Source: Xylophilus sp. GW821-FHT01B05 (GTDB lineage Bacteria > Pseudomonadota > Gammaproteobacteria > Burkholderiales > Burkholderiaceae_C). Taken from it: a DNA stretch of 64,000 nt. Position numbers and translations under genes: made by a program. The notes below the pieces were generated by a model. It saw only the letters and a list, made by a program, of their open reading frames with translations, was not told the DNA's origin and searched no databases. Below are positions 17,250 through 27,799 of this stretch, one piece after another. Where the stretch lies: positions 5,766,001-5,830,000 of the forward strand of contig CP152408.1 in NCBI GenBank assembly GCA_038961845.1, given 5' to 3'. Position 1 is the first letter of the stretch; the number at the start of each line of letters is the position of its first letter.

Positions 17250-18031
17250 TCAGGCGCGGTAGCCGGGGTCGTGGCGGTCGAGGCTGCGCAGCAGGCCGGG
17301 CCACTCGCGCTCGCCGGCCACCAGGATGTCGCCGTCCTGCTCCCAGAACTGGCGCGCGGCGTGTTCAGCCACCGCATGGGGCGGCACCAGCATCGGCGCG
17401 CCGCCCGCGGCCGCGGCCTGCATGTCGAGCTGTATGCGCGCGGCGCGGTCGAAGTAATAGAGCAGCATGAAGGCCTCGCCCGGCGTGCGTCCCACGGTCA
17501 GGATGCCGTGGTGGCGCAGCAGCAGCACCGGGTGCTGGCCCATGTCGCGCACCAGGCGCTGCTGCTCGTCCAGGTCCAGTGCCACGCCCTCGTAGTCGTG
17601 GAAGCCCTGGCGGCGGTAGAAGCGCATGGCGAACTGCGACAACGGCAGCAGCCCCTCGGCCTGCGCGGAGACGGCCAGGCTGGCGTCCGAATGGGTGTGC
17701 AGCACGCAGAGCGCGTCGTGCCGCGCCTGGTGGATGGCACCGTGGATCACGAAGCCCGCAGCGTTCACCTCGTAGGGCGTGTCCTCCAGCTTGCGGCCCT
17801 GCAGGTCTATGCGCACCAGGCTGGAGGCGGTGACCTCCTCGAACAGCAGCCCGTACGGGTTGAGCAGGAACTGGTCCTGCGTGCCGGGCACCCGCATCGA
17901 GATGTGGTTGTAGATCATGTCGTCCAGCCCCAGCCGCGCCACCAGCCGGTAGGTGGCGGCCAACGCCACGCGGGCCTGCCATTCGGCAGCACCGATGTGG
18001 GCCGGGCGGGGATAGCGCGGGTCGGCGTCCA

Positions 18032-18032
<1 letters not shown>
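17250..18032 (-). CDS. Class II aldolase/adducin family protein
   Basis: 260 residues from the ATG at 18030-18032, which overlaps the ATPase stop (TGATG); a GTG one codon upstream is also in frame. Metal-binding histidines are in CVLHTHSDAS and LLLRHHGILTVGRT, and MIYNHISMRVPG is the N-terminal family motif. Members are zinc aldolases, ulose-phosphate epimerases or decarboxylases (for example 3-hydroxy-2-methylpyridine-4,5-dicarboxylate decarboxylase of vitamin B6 breakdown). In this operon a decarboxylase or aldolase step on a ring-derived intermediate is plausible. Confidence 0.85.
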
Positions 18033-18936
<904 letters not shown>

Positions 18937-18940
<4 letters not shown>

Positions 18941-20253
18941 GGCGCTCCTTGCTCGCAGGCCAGCGCCTGCAGCACGTCGGCGAGTACGCGGGCGCCTTGG
19001 TACAGGTCCTCGGGCTGCGCGTATTCCGCCTCGTTGTGGGTAATGCCGAGGTGGCAGGGCACAAACAGCATGGCCGCCGGCGCAATGCCGTGCAGGTAGC
19101 GCGCGTCGTGGCCCGCGGCAGAGGGCAGGTCCAGCGTGGGCACGCCCAGCGCCCGCGCCGTATCGCGGATGCGGGCCTGCAGCGCAGCTGGAAAGCTGAG
19201 CGAGTCGGCGGCCGACAGCAAGTGCACTGCCACCTCGCATGGGCCGCGGTGCTTATCGCAGAGCGCCGCCACCAGATCGGCCATGCGCTGCAGCTCGGTC
19301 GTGTCCGGGTGGCGCAGATCTATGGAGAACACCACGCGGCTGGGCACCACCGAAGGCGCGTTGGGCGTGACCTCGAAGCGGCCGACGGTGAACCTGGTGA
19401 CGTCGCCGGCGTCATGGAAGGCCGCGGCCATGGCCTGCACCATCGCCAGCGCGGCCAGCAGTGCGTCCTTGCGCTCGGCGCGGGTGGCTGTGCCGGCGTG
19501 CGCAGCCTCGCCCTGCACCTCGATGCGCCAGGTGTGCTTGCCCTGGATGCCGGTGACCACGCCCACGGGGGTTGCCATGCGTTCGAGCAGCGGGCCTTGT
19601 TCGATGTGCGCCTCGACATAGGCATGCACCGCGCCGCCCAGCGCACGTTCGGCAATGGCGGGCAGGCCCTCGGTCTGCATCTGCGCCAGCGTGGCCTGCA
19701 CCTGGCGCAGCGCAGTGCCCACGCTGGTGCCGCCGGCATCGGTGGCCGCCTCGGTCTCGGCCAGGGTGCGCTCGCCCGCGAACACGGCCGAGCCCATCAT
19801 GCCGGGCGCAAAGCGCGAGCCCTCTTCGTTCATCCAGGCGACCACGTCTATCGGCCGCTCGGGCACGACGCCGGTCTCCACCAGCGCCTGCACCGCCTCG
19901 AAGGCAGCCACCACGCCATAGACGCCGTCGAAACGCCCGCCCGTGGGCTGGCTGTCGAGGTGCGATCCGCTGAGCACCGGCGCGGCGGCAGGGACACGGC
20001 CCGGCAGCCGCAGGAAGAAATTGCCCGCCGCGTCACGCGCGGCCTGCAGACCGATGGCCGCGCCCCAGCGCGTCATCTCGGCCTGGGCCAGTGCATCTTC
20101 GTGCGACAGCGCCTGGCGATTCACGCCACCGTGCGCCGTGGCGCCGATGCGGGCCAGCGCATCCAGCCGTGCCTGCAGGCGCGCCGCATCGACATGGGCC
20201 GACGCACGCACCTGGGTGGAAGAGGGAGAAGCCATGGCCACGCGTTCCGGCAT
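18937..20253 (-). CDS. M20-type Zn-dependent amidohydrolase (N-carbamoyl-L-amino acid hydrolase / allantoate amidohydrolase type)
   Basis: 438 residues. Metal ligands are visible in SGSHLDSQPTGGRFDGVYGVVA and WMNEEGSRFAPGMMGS; VEAHIEQGPLLE and GEAAHAGTATRAERKDA mark the HyuC/AllC group. These enzymes hydrolyse N-carbamoyl or ureido groups to ammonia, CO2 and an amine. Such a step follows the opening of a hydantoin, pyrimidine or similar ring. The ATG overlaps the alpha/beta hydrolase stop (TGATG); an alternative ATG lies at 20235. Confidence 0.9.
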
Positions 20254-21134
20254 CAGGACGTTTTCATGATTTCGGAGGGCACCGAGCGCGGATCGCGCGG
20301 CACCCAGCGGCCCTGCTCCACCGTGGCCAGGAAGTCCGACACGAACTGGTTGAACAGCCCCGGCTCCTCGATGTTGAGCGTGTGGCCCGCCTTGGGCAGC
20401 ACCAGCAGGCCGCAGGCCGGCACGGTGCGCTTCAGGAAGATGCCGGGCTGCAGGCAGTGGTCGTCCTCGTCGCCCACCAGCACCAGCATGGGCAGTGCCA
20501 TGGCCTTGAGTTCGGCTTCCAGGTCGTAGATGGAGGGGCGGCGCGCCTGCACGCCCTGCATGGTGCGGGCCGAGCCTATGGACGAGTGCTCGCCCAGCTG
20601 GGTGGCGAACTCCTGCCAGCCGCGCGGGTCCTTCTGCTGGAAGATGATGCGCGAGGCGGCGGTGGAATAGACCTTGGAGAACGCGGGCGCGCCCTGCGCC
20701 TCGAACTGCCGGCCCACTTCCAGCGACACGCCGCGGAAGTGCTCTTCCAACTGCTTCTCGGCGCCGTAGCCCGCGCCGGCCACGACCAGCGACAGTGCGC
20801 GCTGCGCGTGGCGCAGGCCGAAGTGCAGCGTGGCGAAGCCGCCCATCGACAGGCCAACCACATGCGCCTTGTCAATACCCAGGCCGTCCAGCAGATCGGC
20901 CATGTCGTCGACCGCGATGGCCTGCGAGTAGCGCTCCACGTCTTGCGGAACGTCCGACGGCAGGTAGCCGCGCGCGCTGTAGGTGATGCAGCGGTAGCGC
21001 CGTGTGAAGTAGCGCATCTGCGGCTCCCAGCTGCGCCAGTCGCCGCCGAACTCGTGCACGAACAGGATGGGCGTGCCACTGCCGGCTTCCTCGAAGTGCA
21101 GGCGCGTGCCGTCGCGCGCGGTGATGAAGGGCAT
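20253..21134 (-). CDS. Alpha/beta hydrolase
   Basis: 293 residues from ATG 21134; a longer frame to 21227 would run into the aminotransferase gene. The nucleophile elbow is GLSMGGFA, the oxyanion region FVHEFGGDWRSWEPQM, the acid lies in LVGDEDDHCLQPG and the histidine in KAGHTLNIEEP. Relatives include ring-cleavage-product hydrolases, enol-lactonases and N-formylmaleamate deformylase. It sits in the middle of the operon, 19 bp after the aminotransferase. The exact reaction is unknown. Confidence 0.88.
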   Translation of the reverse strand: MPFITARDGTRLHFEEAGSGTPILFVHEFGGDWRSWEPQMRYFTRRYRCITYSARGYLPSDVPQDVERYSQAIAVDDMADLLDGLGIDKAHVVGLSMGGFATLHFGLRHAQRALSLVVAGAGYGAEKQLEEHFRGVSLEVGRQFEAQGAPAFSKVYSTAASRIIFQQKDPRGWQEFATQLGEHSSIGSARTMQGVQARRPSIYDLEAELKAMALPMLVLVGDEDDHCLQPGIFLKRTVPACGLLVLPKAGHTLNIEEPGLFNQFVSDFLATVEQGRWVPRDPRSVPSEIMKTS

Positions 21135-21153
21135 GGGGATTCCTTTCGCGGCG

Positions 21154-22311
21154 TCAGAACAGGCGGGCGGGCAATTCGATGCTGCGGGCGCGCTCGACCA
21201 TGGCTGGCAGCTGCTCGCAAAAGGCATCGGCCCAGACCTCCGGCACGGTCAGGCTGACCTTGACGAAGCGGTGGCCGAAGCGTTGCGTGTGATAGGTGCC
21301 CTGGCGGATCATGATGCCCACCTCCTGGTAGGCCGCTACCAGCGCCTCTGGCTTTATGCCTGCGTCTATGGTCTCTATCACCACCAGGTTGGCCTGTGAC
21401 GGGTACACCGGGATGGAGAGCCCCGGCACCTTCTGCACGGCCGCCAGCACGGCGGCCTGGTTGCGACGCAGGCGTGCCTTGATGGTGGGGAACCACTCGG
21501 CCTTGCTCTTGAGGCCCGCGATGGCGGCGCGCTGCGACACCACGTTGCTGCCCAGGTTGTTGGGCGGCGCGGTGGCCACCATCTCTATGGTGGCCGGGCT
21601 GGCGATCACCGCGCCCAGCCGCATGCCGGCCAGCCCCAGCCACTTGGAGAAGCTGTAGGTAGTGATGGTCTTCTCGGGATAGAAGCGGTAGGCGGGCGTG
21701 AAGTCGTCCGCGAAGTGCGCGTAGGTGGCATCGTGGATCAACCAGGCGCCGACCGACCTGGCGATGGCGGCGATCTCCTCGATCTCGGCTGCCGTGTGGC
21801 AGGTGCCCAGCGGGTTGTTTGGGTCCACCAGGTAGATCACGCCGGTGTTCGGGCCCACGGCCGCGCGCAGTTGCTCGGCGCTGAGCTTGTAGCCCTGTGC
21901 CGGGTCGTAGATCGGCAGCTCGACCACGGTGGCGCCGGCCTGCCGCGCGAACTGCATGGGCCAGGCCCAGCTCGGGTTGGTGGTGACGAAGTCGGTGCCG
22001 GGCGTGCAGATGTTGCGGCAGACGTTGTAGAGCGCCTCCACCGCGCCGTCGGTGACGAAAGCGCAGGCATCGGTGCCGGCCAGGCCGAAGTCCTCGACGA
22101 TCAGGCGGCGCAACTCCTCGAAGCCTGCGGGCGGCGCGTAGGCGTGGTAGCTGCCGTCCTGCAGCGCGGCGATAGCGGCCTGGATGACCGAGGGATGCGG
22201 GTCGAAGTGGTTGGTGTTCTGGCCCAGCCACATCAGGCCCGGCGTGCTGCAGAGCCTGTCGAAGTAGGCGTTGCGCGCCTCGAAAGGGCGCAGGGCGGTA
22301 TCGGTTGCCAT
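21154..22311 (-). CDS. Fold-type I PLP aminotransferase
   Basis: 385 residues of the aspartate aminotransferase fold. The PLP lysine is in TYSFSKWLGLAGMRLGAV, with DPNNPLGTCHTAAE and LIHDATYAHF supplying the cofactor asparagine and aspartate. The N-terminus (MWLGQNTNHFDPHPSVIQAA) and the helix AFVTDGAVEALYN are usual for the class. It would move an amino group between an amino acid or amine and a 2-oxo acid. It lies 11 bp after the SDR gene, as second gene of the operon. Confidence 0.88.
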   Translation of the reverse strand: MATDTALRPFEARNAYFDRLCSTPGLMWLGQNTNHFDPHPSVIQAAIAALQDGSYHAYAPPAGFEELRRLIVEDFGLAGTDACAFVTDGAVEALYNVCRNICTPGTDFVTTNPSWAWPMQFARQAGATVVELPIYDPAQGYKLSAEQLRAAVGPNTGVIYLVDPNNPLGTCHTAAEIEEIAAIARSVGAWLIHDATYAHFADDFTPAYRFYPEKTITTYSFSKWLGLAGMRLGAVIASPATIEMVATAPPNNLGSNVVSQRAAIAGLKSKAEWFPTIKARLRRNQAAVLAAVQKVPGLSIPVYPSQANLVVIETIDAGIKPEALVAAYQEVGIMIRQGTYHTQRFGHRFVKVSLTVPEVWADAFCEQLPAMVERARSIELPARLF

Positions 22312-22322
22312 GGCTCGCCCTA

Positions 22323-23108
22323 TCAGATGATGGAGCCGCGCGACGCGATGCCGCCGTCGATGGTCACGATGGTGCCGCTGATGTACTGCGCCCGGTCGGA
22401 CGCCAGCCAGACGATCAGGTCGCCCACCTCTTCCGGGCGCGCCGGGCGCTTGGCCGGGTATTTGTCGAACAGCTCTTCCCAGCGGCCTTCGTCGCCGTAC
22501 CAGTCGAGCGCGCGGCGCTTCATGAGCTTGACCATGCGATCGGTGGCCACCGGGCCCGGATTGACGCCAACCACGCGGATGCCGTCGTCCAGACTGGCGC
22601 CGCCCACGCCCTTGGTGAAGGCCATCATGGCGGCGTTGCCGGTGGTGCCGACGATGTAGTTGGCGTCCCAGTTCTCGCCCGAGTTGCCGATGTCGTTGAC
22701 GATCACGCCATGGCCGCGCGCCTTCATGTGCGCATACAGCTCACGCGTGAGCGTGGCGTACGAGAAGATCTTCATGTCCAGGCTCTCGCGCCACTGCGCA
22801 TCGGTCACCTTGTCGAGCGGGCCGCCGGTGGAGTCGGCCGCGTTGTTGACCAGGATGTCGGCATCGGCGCAACGCCGGCCCAGCTCGACCACGCTCTCGG
22901 TCTTGGACAGGTCCATCGCATGGATCTCGACCTTCACGCCGTACTTCGCGCTCAGGTCGGCCTGCGCGGCCAGCAGCTTGTCTTCCGATCGGGCCGCCAG
23001 GTGCAGCTTGGCGATGCCTTCCTGCGCAAAGCTGTGGGCCGTGGCCAGGCCAATGCCCTTGGAGGCCCCCGTGACCAGCGCCGTTTTGCCTTTGAAACCG
23101 AGATCCAT
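22323..23108 (-). CDS. Short-chain dehydrogenase/reductase with atypical active site
   Basis: 261 residues, Rossmann motif TGASKGIG (13-20), VNNAADSTGG near 87-96, and C-terminal LASDRAQYISGTIVTIDGG. The expected YxxxK is Y151-IVG-T155: tyrosine is kept but the lysine is replaced by threonine. A serine is at 143. This may be a divergent subgroup or a non-redox member. It is the first gene of the leftward operon, behind a 308-bp control region shared with the GntR gene. Confidence 0.85.
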   Translation of the reverse strand: MDLGFKGKTALVTGASKGIGLATAHSFAQEGIAKLHLAARSEDKLLAAQADLSAKYGVKVEIHAMDLSKTESVVELGRRCADADILVNNAADSTGGPLDKVTDAQWRESLDMKIFSYATLTRELYAHMKARGHGVIVNDIGNSGENWDANYIVGTTGNAAMMAFTKGVGGASLDDGIRVVGVNPGPVATDRMVKLMKRRALDWYGDEGRWEELFDKYPAKRPARPEEVGDLIVWLASDRAQYISGTIVTIDGGIASRGSII

Positions 23109-23416
23109 GGACCGACAACCTTTCAGAACTATGTATGCAAGCTATTGCGCGCCGCGGGCAAAGGCGCCATCGCGCTGCACTGCCCACTCCTACCGCTTTG
23201 CGCAAGAGGTATGCCAGCAAAAATGGTGATGCACCCGGTATCTGAAGCGCCTGGGCTGCACCATCAAAGTGAGTGCTGCCACCTGATAGGGCATTCACGA
23301 TCCATATTGATGCATTTCTATTTATGCTTGTTGCATACATTGATTGATTTTTTGGATGCCAGGCGACCAGGCAGGCCCGAATCTCGCTATGCTCCCGTCG
23401 CACTCAGCCCCCAGCC
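23109..23416. promoter_or_regulatory. Divergent control region with inverted ATGTATGCAA / TTGCATACAT boxes
   Basis: This 308-bp gene-free stretch separates the catabolic operon from its GntR gene. The 10-mer ATGTATGCAA at 23131-23140, 23 bp before the SDR start, recurs exactly inverted at 23331-23340, 77 bp before the GntR start. Similar boxes precede the LLM monooxygenase and the flavin reductase. They are likely GntR operators (inference). Confidence 0.55.
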
Positions 23417-24070
23417 ATGACGACACCTATTACCCGTTCCGAACAGGTCCAGCAGATACTGGAGCAGGACATCCTTTCGGGCGCCCTGCAGCCGGGCGCG
23501 CGGCTCGACGAGATGGAGCTCGCCGCCCGCCTGCAGGTTTCGCGCACCCCCGTGCGCGAGGCTCTGCGCCACCTGGCCGCGGCCGGGCTCATCGAAACCC
23601 GCAACCGCCAGCCGGCGCTGGTGGCGCGCCTGTCAGCGCACAAGCTGATCGAGATGTTCCAGGTGATGGCCGAGCTGGAAGGCCTTTGCGCCAAGCTCGC
23701 GGCGCGCCGCATCGCACCCGTGCAGCTGGCCCAGTTGCATGCGCTGCAGACGCAGCTCACGGAGCTCGCCGCCTCCGATGACGTGGAGGCCTTCTACGAG
23801 GTCAACCGCCGCTTCCACGAAGTCATCTATGAAGCCTCGCAGAACGAGTTCCTGGCCGACCAGACCCGCGCCCTGCGCAATCGCGTGGCGGCCTACCGCC
23901 GCATGGTCACGCATAGGCCCAGCCGCCGCACCGACACGCTGACCGAACACGAGACCGTGCTGCGCTGCATCGCCTGCGGCGACGAGGAAGGCGCAGGCCG
24001 CGCCATGCAGGGCCACGTGAATCTGCTGGGCGAGAAGCTGCTGGACTTCATCGCGTTGTTCAAGCAATAA
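23417..24070 (+). CDS. GntR family regulator (FCD domain)
   Basis: 217 residues. The winged helix (LEQDILSGALQPGARLDEMELAARLQVSRTPVREALRHLAAAGLIE) fills about residues 12-60, followed by the all-helical FCD ligand domain with VNRRFHEVIYEAS and LTEHETVLRCIACGDEEGAGRAMQGHV, which carry the metal/ligand residues. It probably represses the neighbouring operon and the monooxygenase/reductase pair until a pathway acid appears. It is divergent from the operon. The operators are the TGCATACA-type boxes noted separately. Confidence 0.93.
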   Translation: MTTPITRSEQVQQILEQDILSGALQPGARLDEMELAARLQVSRTPVREALRHLAAAGLIETRNRQPALVARLSAHKLIEMFQVMAELEGLCAKLAARRIAPVQLAQLHALQTQLTELAASDDVEAFYEVNRRFHEVIYEASQNEFLADQTRALRNRVAAYRRMVTHRPSRRTDTLTEHETVLRCIACGDEEGAGRAMQGHVNLLGEKLLDFIALFKQ

Positions 24071-24156
24071 CCCCCAAGCTGCGCTGCGCTCCGCCAACCC
24101 TTCTTGGAAAGAAGGGGGCGGCACCGGTGGACTGGCGGAGCCAGATCCACGGTGCC
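24071..24156. terminator. Hairpins between the convergent GntR and LLM genes
   Basis: CCCTTCTT (24098-24105) and AAGAAGGG (24109-24116) form an 8-bp stem with a GGA loop; GGCACCGGTGGA (24120-24131) and TCCACGGTGCC (24146-24156) form a second one. The first stem belongs to the CCCCCAAGCT...GGGGGCG family seen elsewhere in the window. Confidence 0.55.
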
Positions 24157-24176
24157 CCTGGTTTTCCGGGACGTTT

Positions 24177-25478
24177 TTAGCCGCGAGCCGGTGTTTGGGG
24201 GCGTTGCAGGCCCAGGTGGTCGCGCAACGTGCTGCCCTCGTACTGGCGGCGGAACAGGCCGCGCTCCTGCAGGATGGGCACGACGCCGTCGACGAAGTCC
24301 TCGAAGCCTTCATGGAAGTACGGCGGCATGATGTTGAAGCCGTCGGCGGCATGGGTCTCGAACCAGTGCTGCAGCGTGTCGGCGATGGTGACCGGGCTGC
24401 CGCAGACCACCCAATGGCCGCGCGCAGCGGCCGTCAGGCTGTAGAGGTCGCGCAGCGTCATCTGCTCGCGCCGGGCCTTGGACAGCAGCACGCGGGTGAA
24501 GGCGTGGTAGGTGTCGGGCAGCGCCAGCTCGGGCACTGGCGCGTCCAGCTCGTAGCCCGAGAAGTCATGGCCGAAGCGCTCGGACAGCACGGCCATGGCC
24601 TTGCCATCACCGATGTAGGCCTGCAGCGTGTTGAGCTTGTCGCGCGCCTCCTTGTCGGTGCGGCCCACCACGGGCATCACGCCGGGCAGCACGGTCACAT
24701 CCTGCGGCCGGCGGCCGAAGCCGGCCAGCCGCCGCTTCAGATCGGCGTAGCTGGCGCGCGCCTCGTCGATGTCCTGCACCACGGAAAACGCCACGTCGGC
24801 CGTGCGCGCCGCCAGTTGCAGGCCGGGCTCGGAGCCGCCGGCCTGCAGCACCACCGGGTGGCCCTGCGGCGCACGGCCGATGTTGAGCGGGCCCTTGACC
24901 TTGAAGAACGCGCCCTCGTGGTCCAGCGCATGCACCTTGGCCGGGTCGATGTAGAGGCCGCTGGCGCGGTCGGCCGGCACCGCGTCGTCGTCCCAGCCGT
25001 CCCACAGGCCCTTGACCACGTCGATGAATTCGCCCGCCATCTCGTAGCGGCGCGCGTGATCGGGATGCACCGTGCCGAAGTTAGCGCCGACCACCGGGTT
25101 GGACGTGGTGACCGCGTTCCAGGCCGCCCGGCCGCCACTGATGTGGTCCAGCGAGGCAAAGGCGCGCGCCACCGTGAACGGGTCGCTGTAGGTGGTGGAC
25201 ACGGTGGCGCCCAGGCCGATGTGGCGCGTGGACGTGGACAGCGCCGCCAGCATGGTCAGCGGCTCCAGCCGCAGCGTGTACGACGGGTGCGCCTTGGGGT
25301 CGGCGTTGAGGTTGTCGCCCATGAAGATCAGGTCGAACAGGCCGCGCTCGGCCGTCTCGCCGATCTTCTGGATGGCGCGAAAGTCCTGGAACGAGTTGAG
25401 TGCACCCGGATAGCGCCAGCCGGCGGTATGGCTGCCGGTGCCGAGCAGGAAGAGGCCGAGGTGGATCTGGCGTGTCAC
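24177..25478 (-). CDS. LLM-class flavin-dependent monooxygenase (NtaA/SnaA/DszA family)
   Basis: 433 residues from a GTG start at 25476-25478, preceded by AAGGAG. Family marks are LGLFLLGTGSHTAGWRYPGA, FDLIFMGDNLN, STTYSDPFTVARAFASLDHISGGRAAWNAVTTSNP and PVVLQAGGSEPG. These enzymes use reduced FMN and oxygen to break C-N or C-S bonds (nitrilotriacetate, EDTA, dibenzothiophene sulfone). A flavin reductase is encoded divergently 184 bp away, completing the two-component system. The substrate is unknown; control by the same GntR boxes ties it to the operon at 13671-23108. Confidence 0.92.
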   Translation of the reverse strand: MTRQIHLGLFLLGTGSHTAGWRYPGALNSFQDFRAIQKIGETAERGLFDLIFMGDNLNADPKAHPSYTLRLEPLTMLAALSTSTRHIGLGATVSTTYSDPFTVARAFASLDHISGGRAAWNAVTTSNPVVGANFGTVHPDHARRYEMAGEFIDVVKGLWDGWDDDAVPADRASGLYIDPAKVHALDHEGAFFKVKGPLNIGRAPQGHPVVLQAGGSEPGLQLAARTADVAFSVVQDIDEARASYADLKRRLAGFGRRPQDVTVLPGVMPVVGRTDKEARDKLNTLQAYIGDGKAMAVLSERFGHDFSGYELDAPVPELALPDTYHAFTRVLLSKARREQMTLRDLYSLTAAARGHWVVCGSPVTIADTLQHWFETHAADGFNIMPPYFHEGFEDFVDGVVPILQERGLFRRQYEGSTLRDHLGLQRPQTPARG

Positions 25479-25512
25479 GGGAAACGACTCCTTGTACCTT
25501 GAGGGAACGTTC

Positions 25513-25640
25513 TTGTATGCATTAGCGCTTTCGATAAAAGCAAATTCCGTTCCCGTGAAAGTCGTATTTTTCGGGGCTTGCCACGCAATTCAGGTCTCAG
25601 CCTTCGTCATCAGGCATACGAATTGCGTTGTATTGCATAC
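25513..25640. promoter_or_regulatory. Divergent promoter region with GntR-type boxes
   Basis: TTGTATGCAT at 25513-25522, in front of the monooxygenase, and TATTGCATAC at 25631-25640, in front of the flavin reductase, match the inverted boxes at 23131 and 23331. A further partial GGCATACG is at 25613-25620. Confidence 0.5.
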
Positions 25641-25661
25641 CTATTGACCCAAATCCGTCCC

Positions 25662-26210
25662 ATGCGCCTTATCCAGGACCTGCCCCAGACCATCCCGGAC
25701 GCCGTCGGTGCCGAGGCCTACCGCGATGCGATGGCGCGGCTGGCAGCCGCCGTCAACATCGTCACCACCGACGGCCCCCATGGCCGGGCCGGCTTCGCGG
25801 CCTCGGCCGTCTGCAGCGTGAGCGACGCTCCGGCCACGCTGCTGGTGTGCATCCAGCGCAAGTCCTCTGCCTTTGCTGCGGTCATGGGCAATGGCGTGCT
25901 GTGCGTCAACACCCTGGCGGCCGGGCATGAGGCGCTGTCGCGCCGCTTCGGTGGCAAGACGCCCATGGCCGAGCGCTTCGATGCGGCCTCCTGGCACAGC
26001 CTGGCCACGGGCGCGCCGGTGCTCGCAGGGGCCGCCGCGGCCTTCGACTGTCGCATCCAGCACGCGGTGGATGCCGGCACCCACCAGGTACTGTTTTGCA
26101 CGGTTCTGGCGTTGGGCGCCGGAGCGCAACCCTTGTCCTGCCTGGTCTACGCAGGCCGGGGCTACCACGGGCTCAGCCTATCGAGCGCCCCGCAGCATCG
26201 CCCCGAGTGA
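25662..26210 (+). CDS. Flavin reductase family protein (FMN reductase partner)
   Basis: 182 residues. The FMN-binding split-barrel motifs are [46 protein letters not shown] and [23 protein letters not shown], as in NtaB, HpaC and RutF. It reduces FMN with NAD(P)H for the divergent LLM monooxygenase. The start at ATG 25662 is chosen over the longer frame from 25578 because the family begins close to the [12 protein letters not shown] helix. Its 3' end overlaps the convergent flavoprotein gene by 38 bp. Confidence 0.92.
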   Translation: MRLIQDLPQTIPDAVGAEAYRDAMARLAAAVNIVTTDGPHGRAGFAASAVCSVSDAPATLLVCIQRKSSAFAAVMGNGVLCVNTLAAGHEALSRRFGGKTPMAERFDAASWHSLATGAPVLAGAAAAFDCRIQHAVDAGTHQVLFCTVLALGAGAQPLSCLVYAGRGYHGLSLSSAPQHRPE

Positions 26211-27789
26211 AAGCCTCTTCAAACACCGAATAGCCCGACCAGTCGGAGTGGGCAAAACGCAGCCGCCCGCTCTGCGGCCCGTATTGCTCTGATTTTGATA
26301 GCTTATAGCCCAGGTGGGTACTGGGCAAACGCCCGATTCGGCTCAAAGTCCCGGGCACCGGCACGGCCATGGCGTGGCCGTAGCGCGTGATCTCCATGCG
26401 CGTGGCGCGCGCCAGCACGTCGGGGTGCGGCACGGCCAGCTCGGCCAGCACGGTGTCGCGCCAGGCCTGCCAGGGCTGTTGCAGCAGCGCGGCGCGGCCG
26501 CCGGGCGTGCCGCCCAGGGCGCGGTAGCAGCTGAGCACGGTCGGGCCGGGGCGCGGGTCCAGCGACTGGTGGCGCGCGTCGACATAGCCCAGGCCTTGCG
26601 CGCCTGGCGCGTCCTGGTAGATCACGTTGTCCCACGAGGGCTCGGCGCCGCCGGGGCGGTCGGCCAGCGGCGCGTCCAGGTGCAGGTTGGCGACCAGCCA
26701 GGGCGCGTGCGGCGTGGCGGCCGCCGTCTGGCGCAGAAAGTCTGGCGCGTTCTGCACCACGTGCACCGCCACATGCAGCGGCAGGGCGACGACGCAGTGC
26801 CGCGCCTGCCAGCGCTCGACCTGGCGCGTGGCGTGGTCGTAGGCATCGACCTCCACGCCGTGCCGGCCGTTGGCAATGCGCAGCACGCTGCGGCCGGCCT
26901 GCAGCCGATCGCCCAACGGCGCGGCCAACGCGCGCGCCAGAAAGCCGTTGCCCTCGGGCCAGGTCAGCACCGGCTCACGCTCGGCGTCCGCATCGCCCGG
27001 CGCGTGAAAGCCGTGGCGGCTGGCAAAGTAGTGGATGCCGGCCCAGGCCGAGACAACGGCCATGCCGGCGCCGTAGTCGTCGCGGCAGCAGTAGTCCAGG
27101 TACCAGCGCAGATGCGGGTCGGTGAAGGCTTCCTGGTTCAGCCAGTTTTCAAAAACAATAGCATCCAGCCCAAGCTGTACCTGGGCAAAAGTCGATTTTT
27201 GTACAGGAATGGCAAATGTCGCTTCGCGCTGCAGCGCCGCCACGCGCGCGGCAAAGCGGCGGTACTGGGCCAGCGTGTCGGCGCCCACGCCCTGCATGGG
27301 CAGCAGGCCGTCCTGCCAGGCGCCGCGAAAAAACAGGCGCTCCTGCGGGCTGTGGCACAGGTGGCGCTCGTCGTACTGCCAGCGGCCGGCCACGCGCTGG
27401 CGCAGGCCCAGTTCTTCCAGCAGGTTCTGCACCTCGGGCGCATCGTCGCCGGGCAGCGGCAGGTAGTGCGCGCCCAGCGGGCAGGCCACGCCTTCGACGC
27501 TGCCGCCGCGGCTGTTGCCGCCGGCTTCGTCCTCCAGCTCCAGCAGTGCGAAGTCGTCCACGCCCGCCTGCCGCAGCGCGCGCGCCGCCGCCAGCCCGGC
27601 GATACCGCCGCCCGCGATCAGCACCTGGGCGCGCCGCTGCACGGTGGGCGCGGGCCAGGCGGCCGGGTCGCGCAGCAGGTGGCCGCGCCCGGCCGATTGG
27701 CCGGCAAAGCCGCCAGCGATCTGGCGCGGCGCGGGCTCGCAGCCGGCCAAGGCAAGCACCGGCAGTTGCAGGGCGTGGCGGCGCTTCAT
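26173..27789 (-). CDS. FAD-dependent amine-oxidase-like flavoprotein with lipoprotein signal
   Basis: 538 residues. The N-terminus [17 protein letters not shown] is a lipoprotein signal with lipobox LALAGC, so the protein is probably anchored in the periplasm. The FAD domain opens with [21 protein letters not shown] and [13 protein letters not shown], as in amine oxidases and polyamine oxidases. It lies 10 bp after the membrane spermidine synthase gene and is probably co-transcribed. It would oxidise an amine, perhaps a polyamine product of its neighbour (inference). Two copies of the palindromic mini-element lie inside the frame (27148-27205 and 26291-26331), where they are translated. Confidence 0.8.
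   Translation of the reverse strand: MKRRHALQLPVLALAGCEPAPRQIAGGFAGQSAGRGHLLRDPAAWPAPTVQRRAQVLIAGGGIAGLAAARALRQAGVDDFALLELEDEAGGNSRGGSVEGVACPLGAHYLPLPGDDAPEVQNLLEELGLRQRVAGRWQYDERHLCHSPQERLFFRGAWQDGLLPMQGVGADTLAQYRRFAARVAALQREATFAIPVQKSTFAQVQLGLDAIVFENWLNQEAFTDPHLRWYLDYCCRDDYGAGMAVVSAWAGIHYFASRHGFHAPGDADAEREPVLTWPEGNGFLARALAAPLGDRLQAGRSVLRIANGRHGVEVDAYDHATRQVERWQARHCVVALPLHVAVHVVQNAPDFLRQTAAATPHAPWLVANLHLDAPLADRPGGAEPSWDNVIYQDAPGAQGLGYVDARHQSLDPRPGPTVLSCYRALGGTPGGRAALLQQPWQAWRDTVLAELAVPHPDVLARATRMEITRYGHAMAVPVPGTLSRIGRLPSTHLGYKLSKSEQYGPQSGRLRFAHSDWSGYSVFEEAFTRGDAAGRSIG
26291..26331. repeat. Mini-element copy 3, inside the flavoprotein frame
   Basis: ATTTTGATAGC lead, then AGCCCAG (26307-26313) and CTGGGC (26321-26326). 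It is translated near the C-terminus of the flavoprotein as [13 protein letters not shown]. Confidence 0.6.
27148..27205. repeat. Mini-element copy 4, inside the flavoprotein frame
   Basis: CAATAGCATCC, AGCCCA (27167-27172), TGGGC (27182-27186), then GTCGATTTTTGTAC. It is closely similar to the rsmA copy at 39082-39133 and read in the same frame, giving [11 protein letters not shown] here. Confidence 0.7.
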
Positions 27790-27799
27790 GCGGGCGGGC

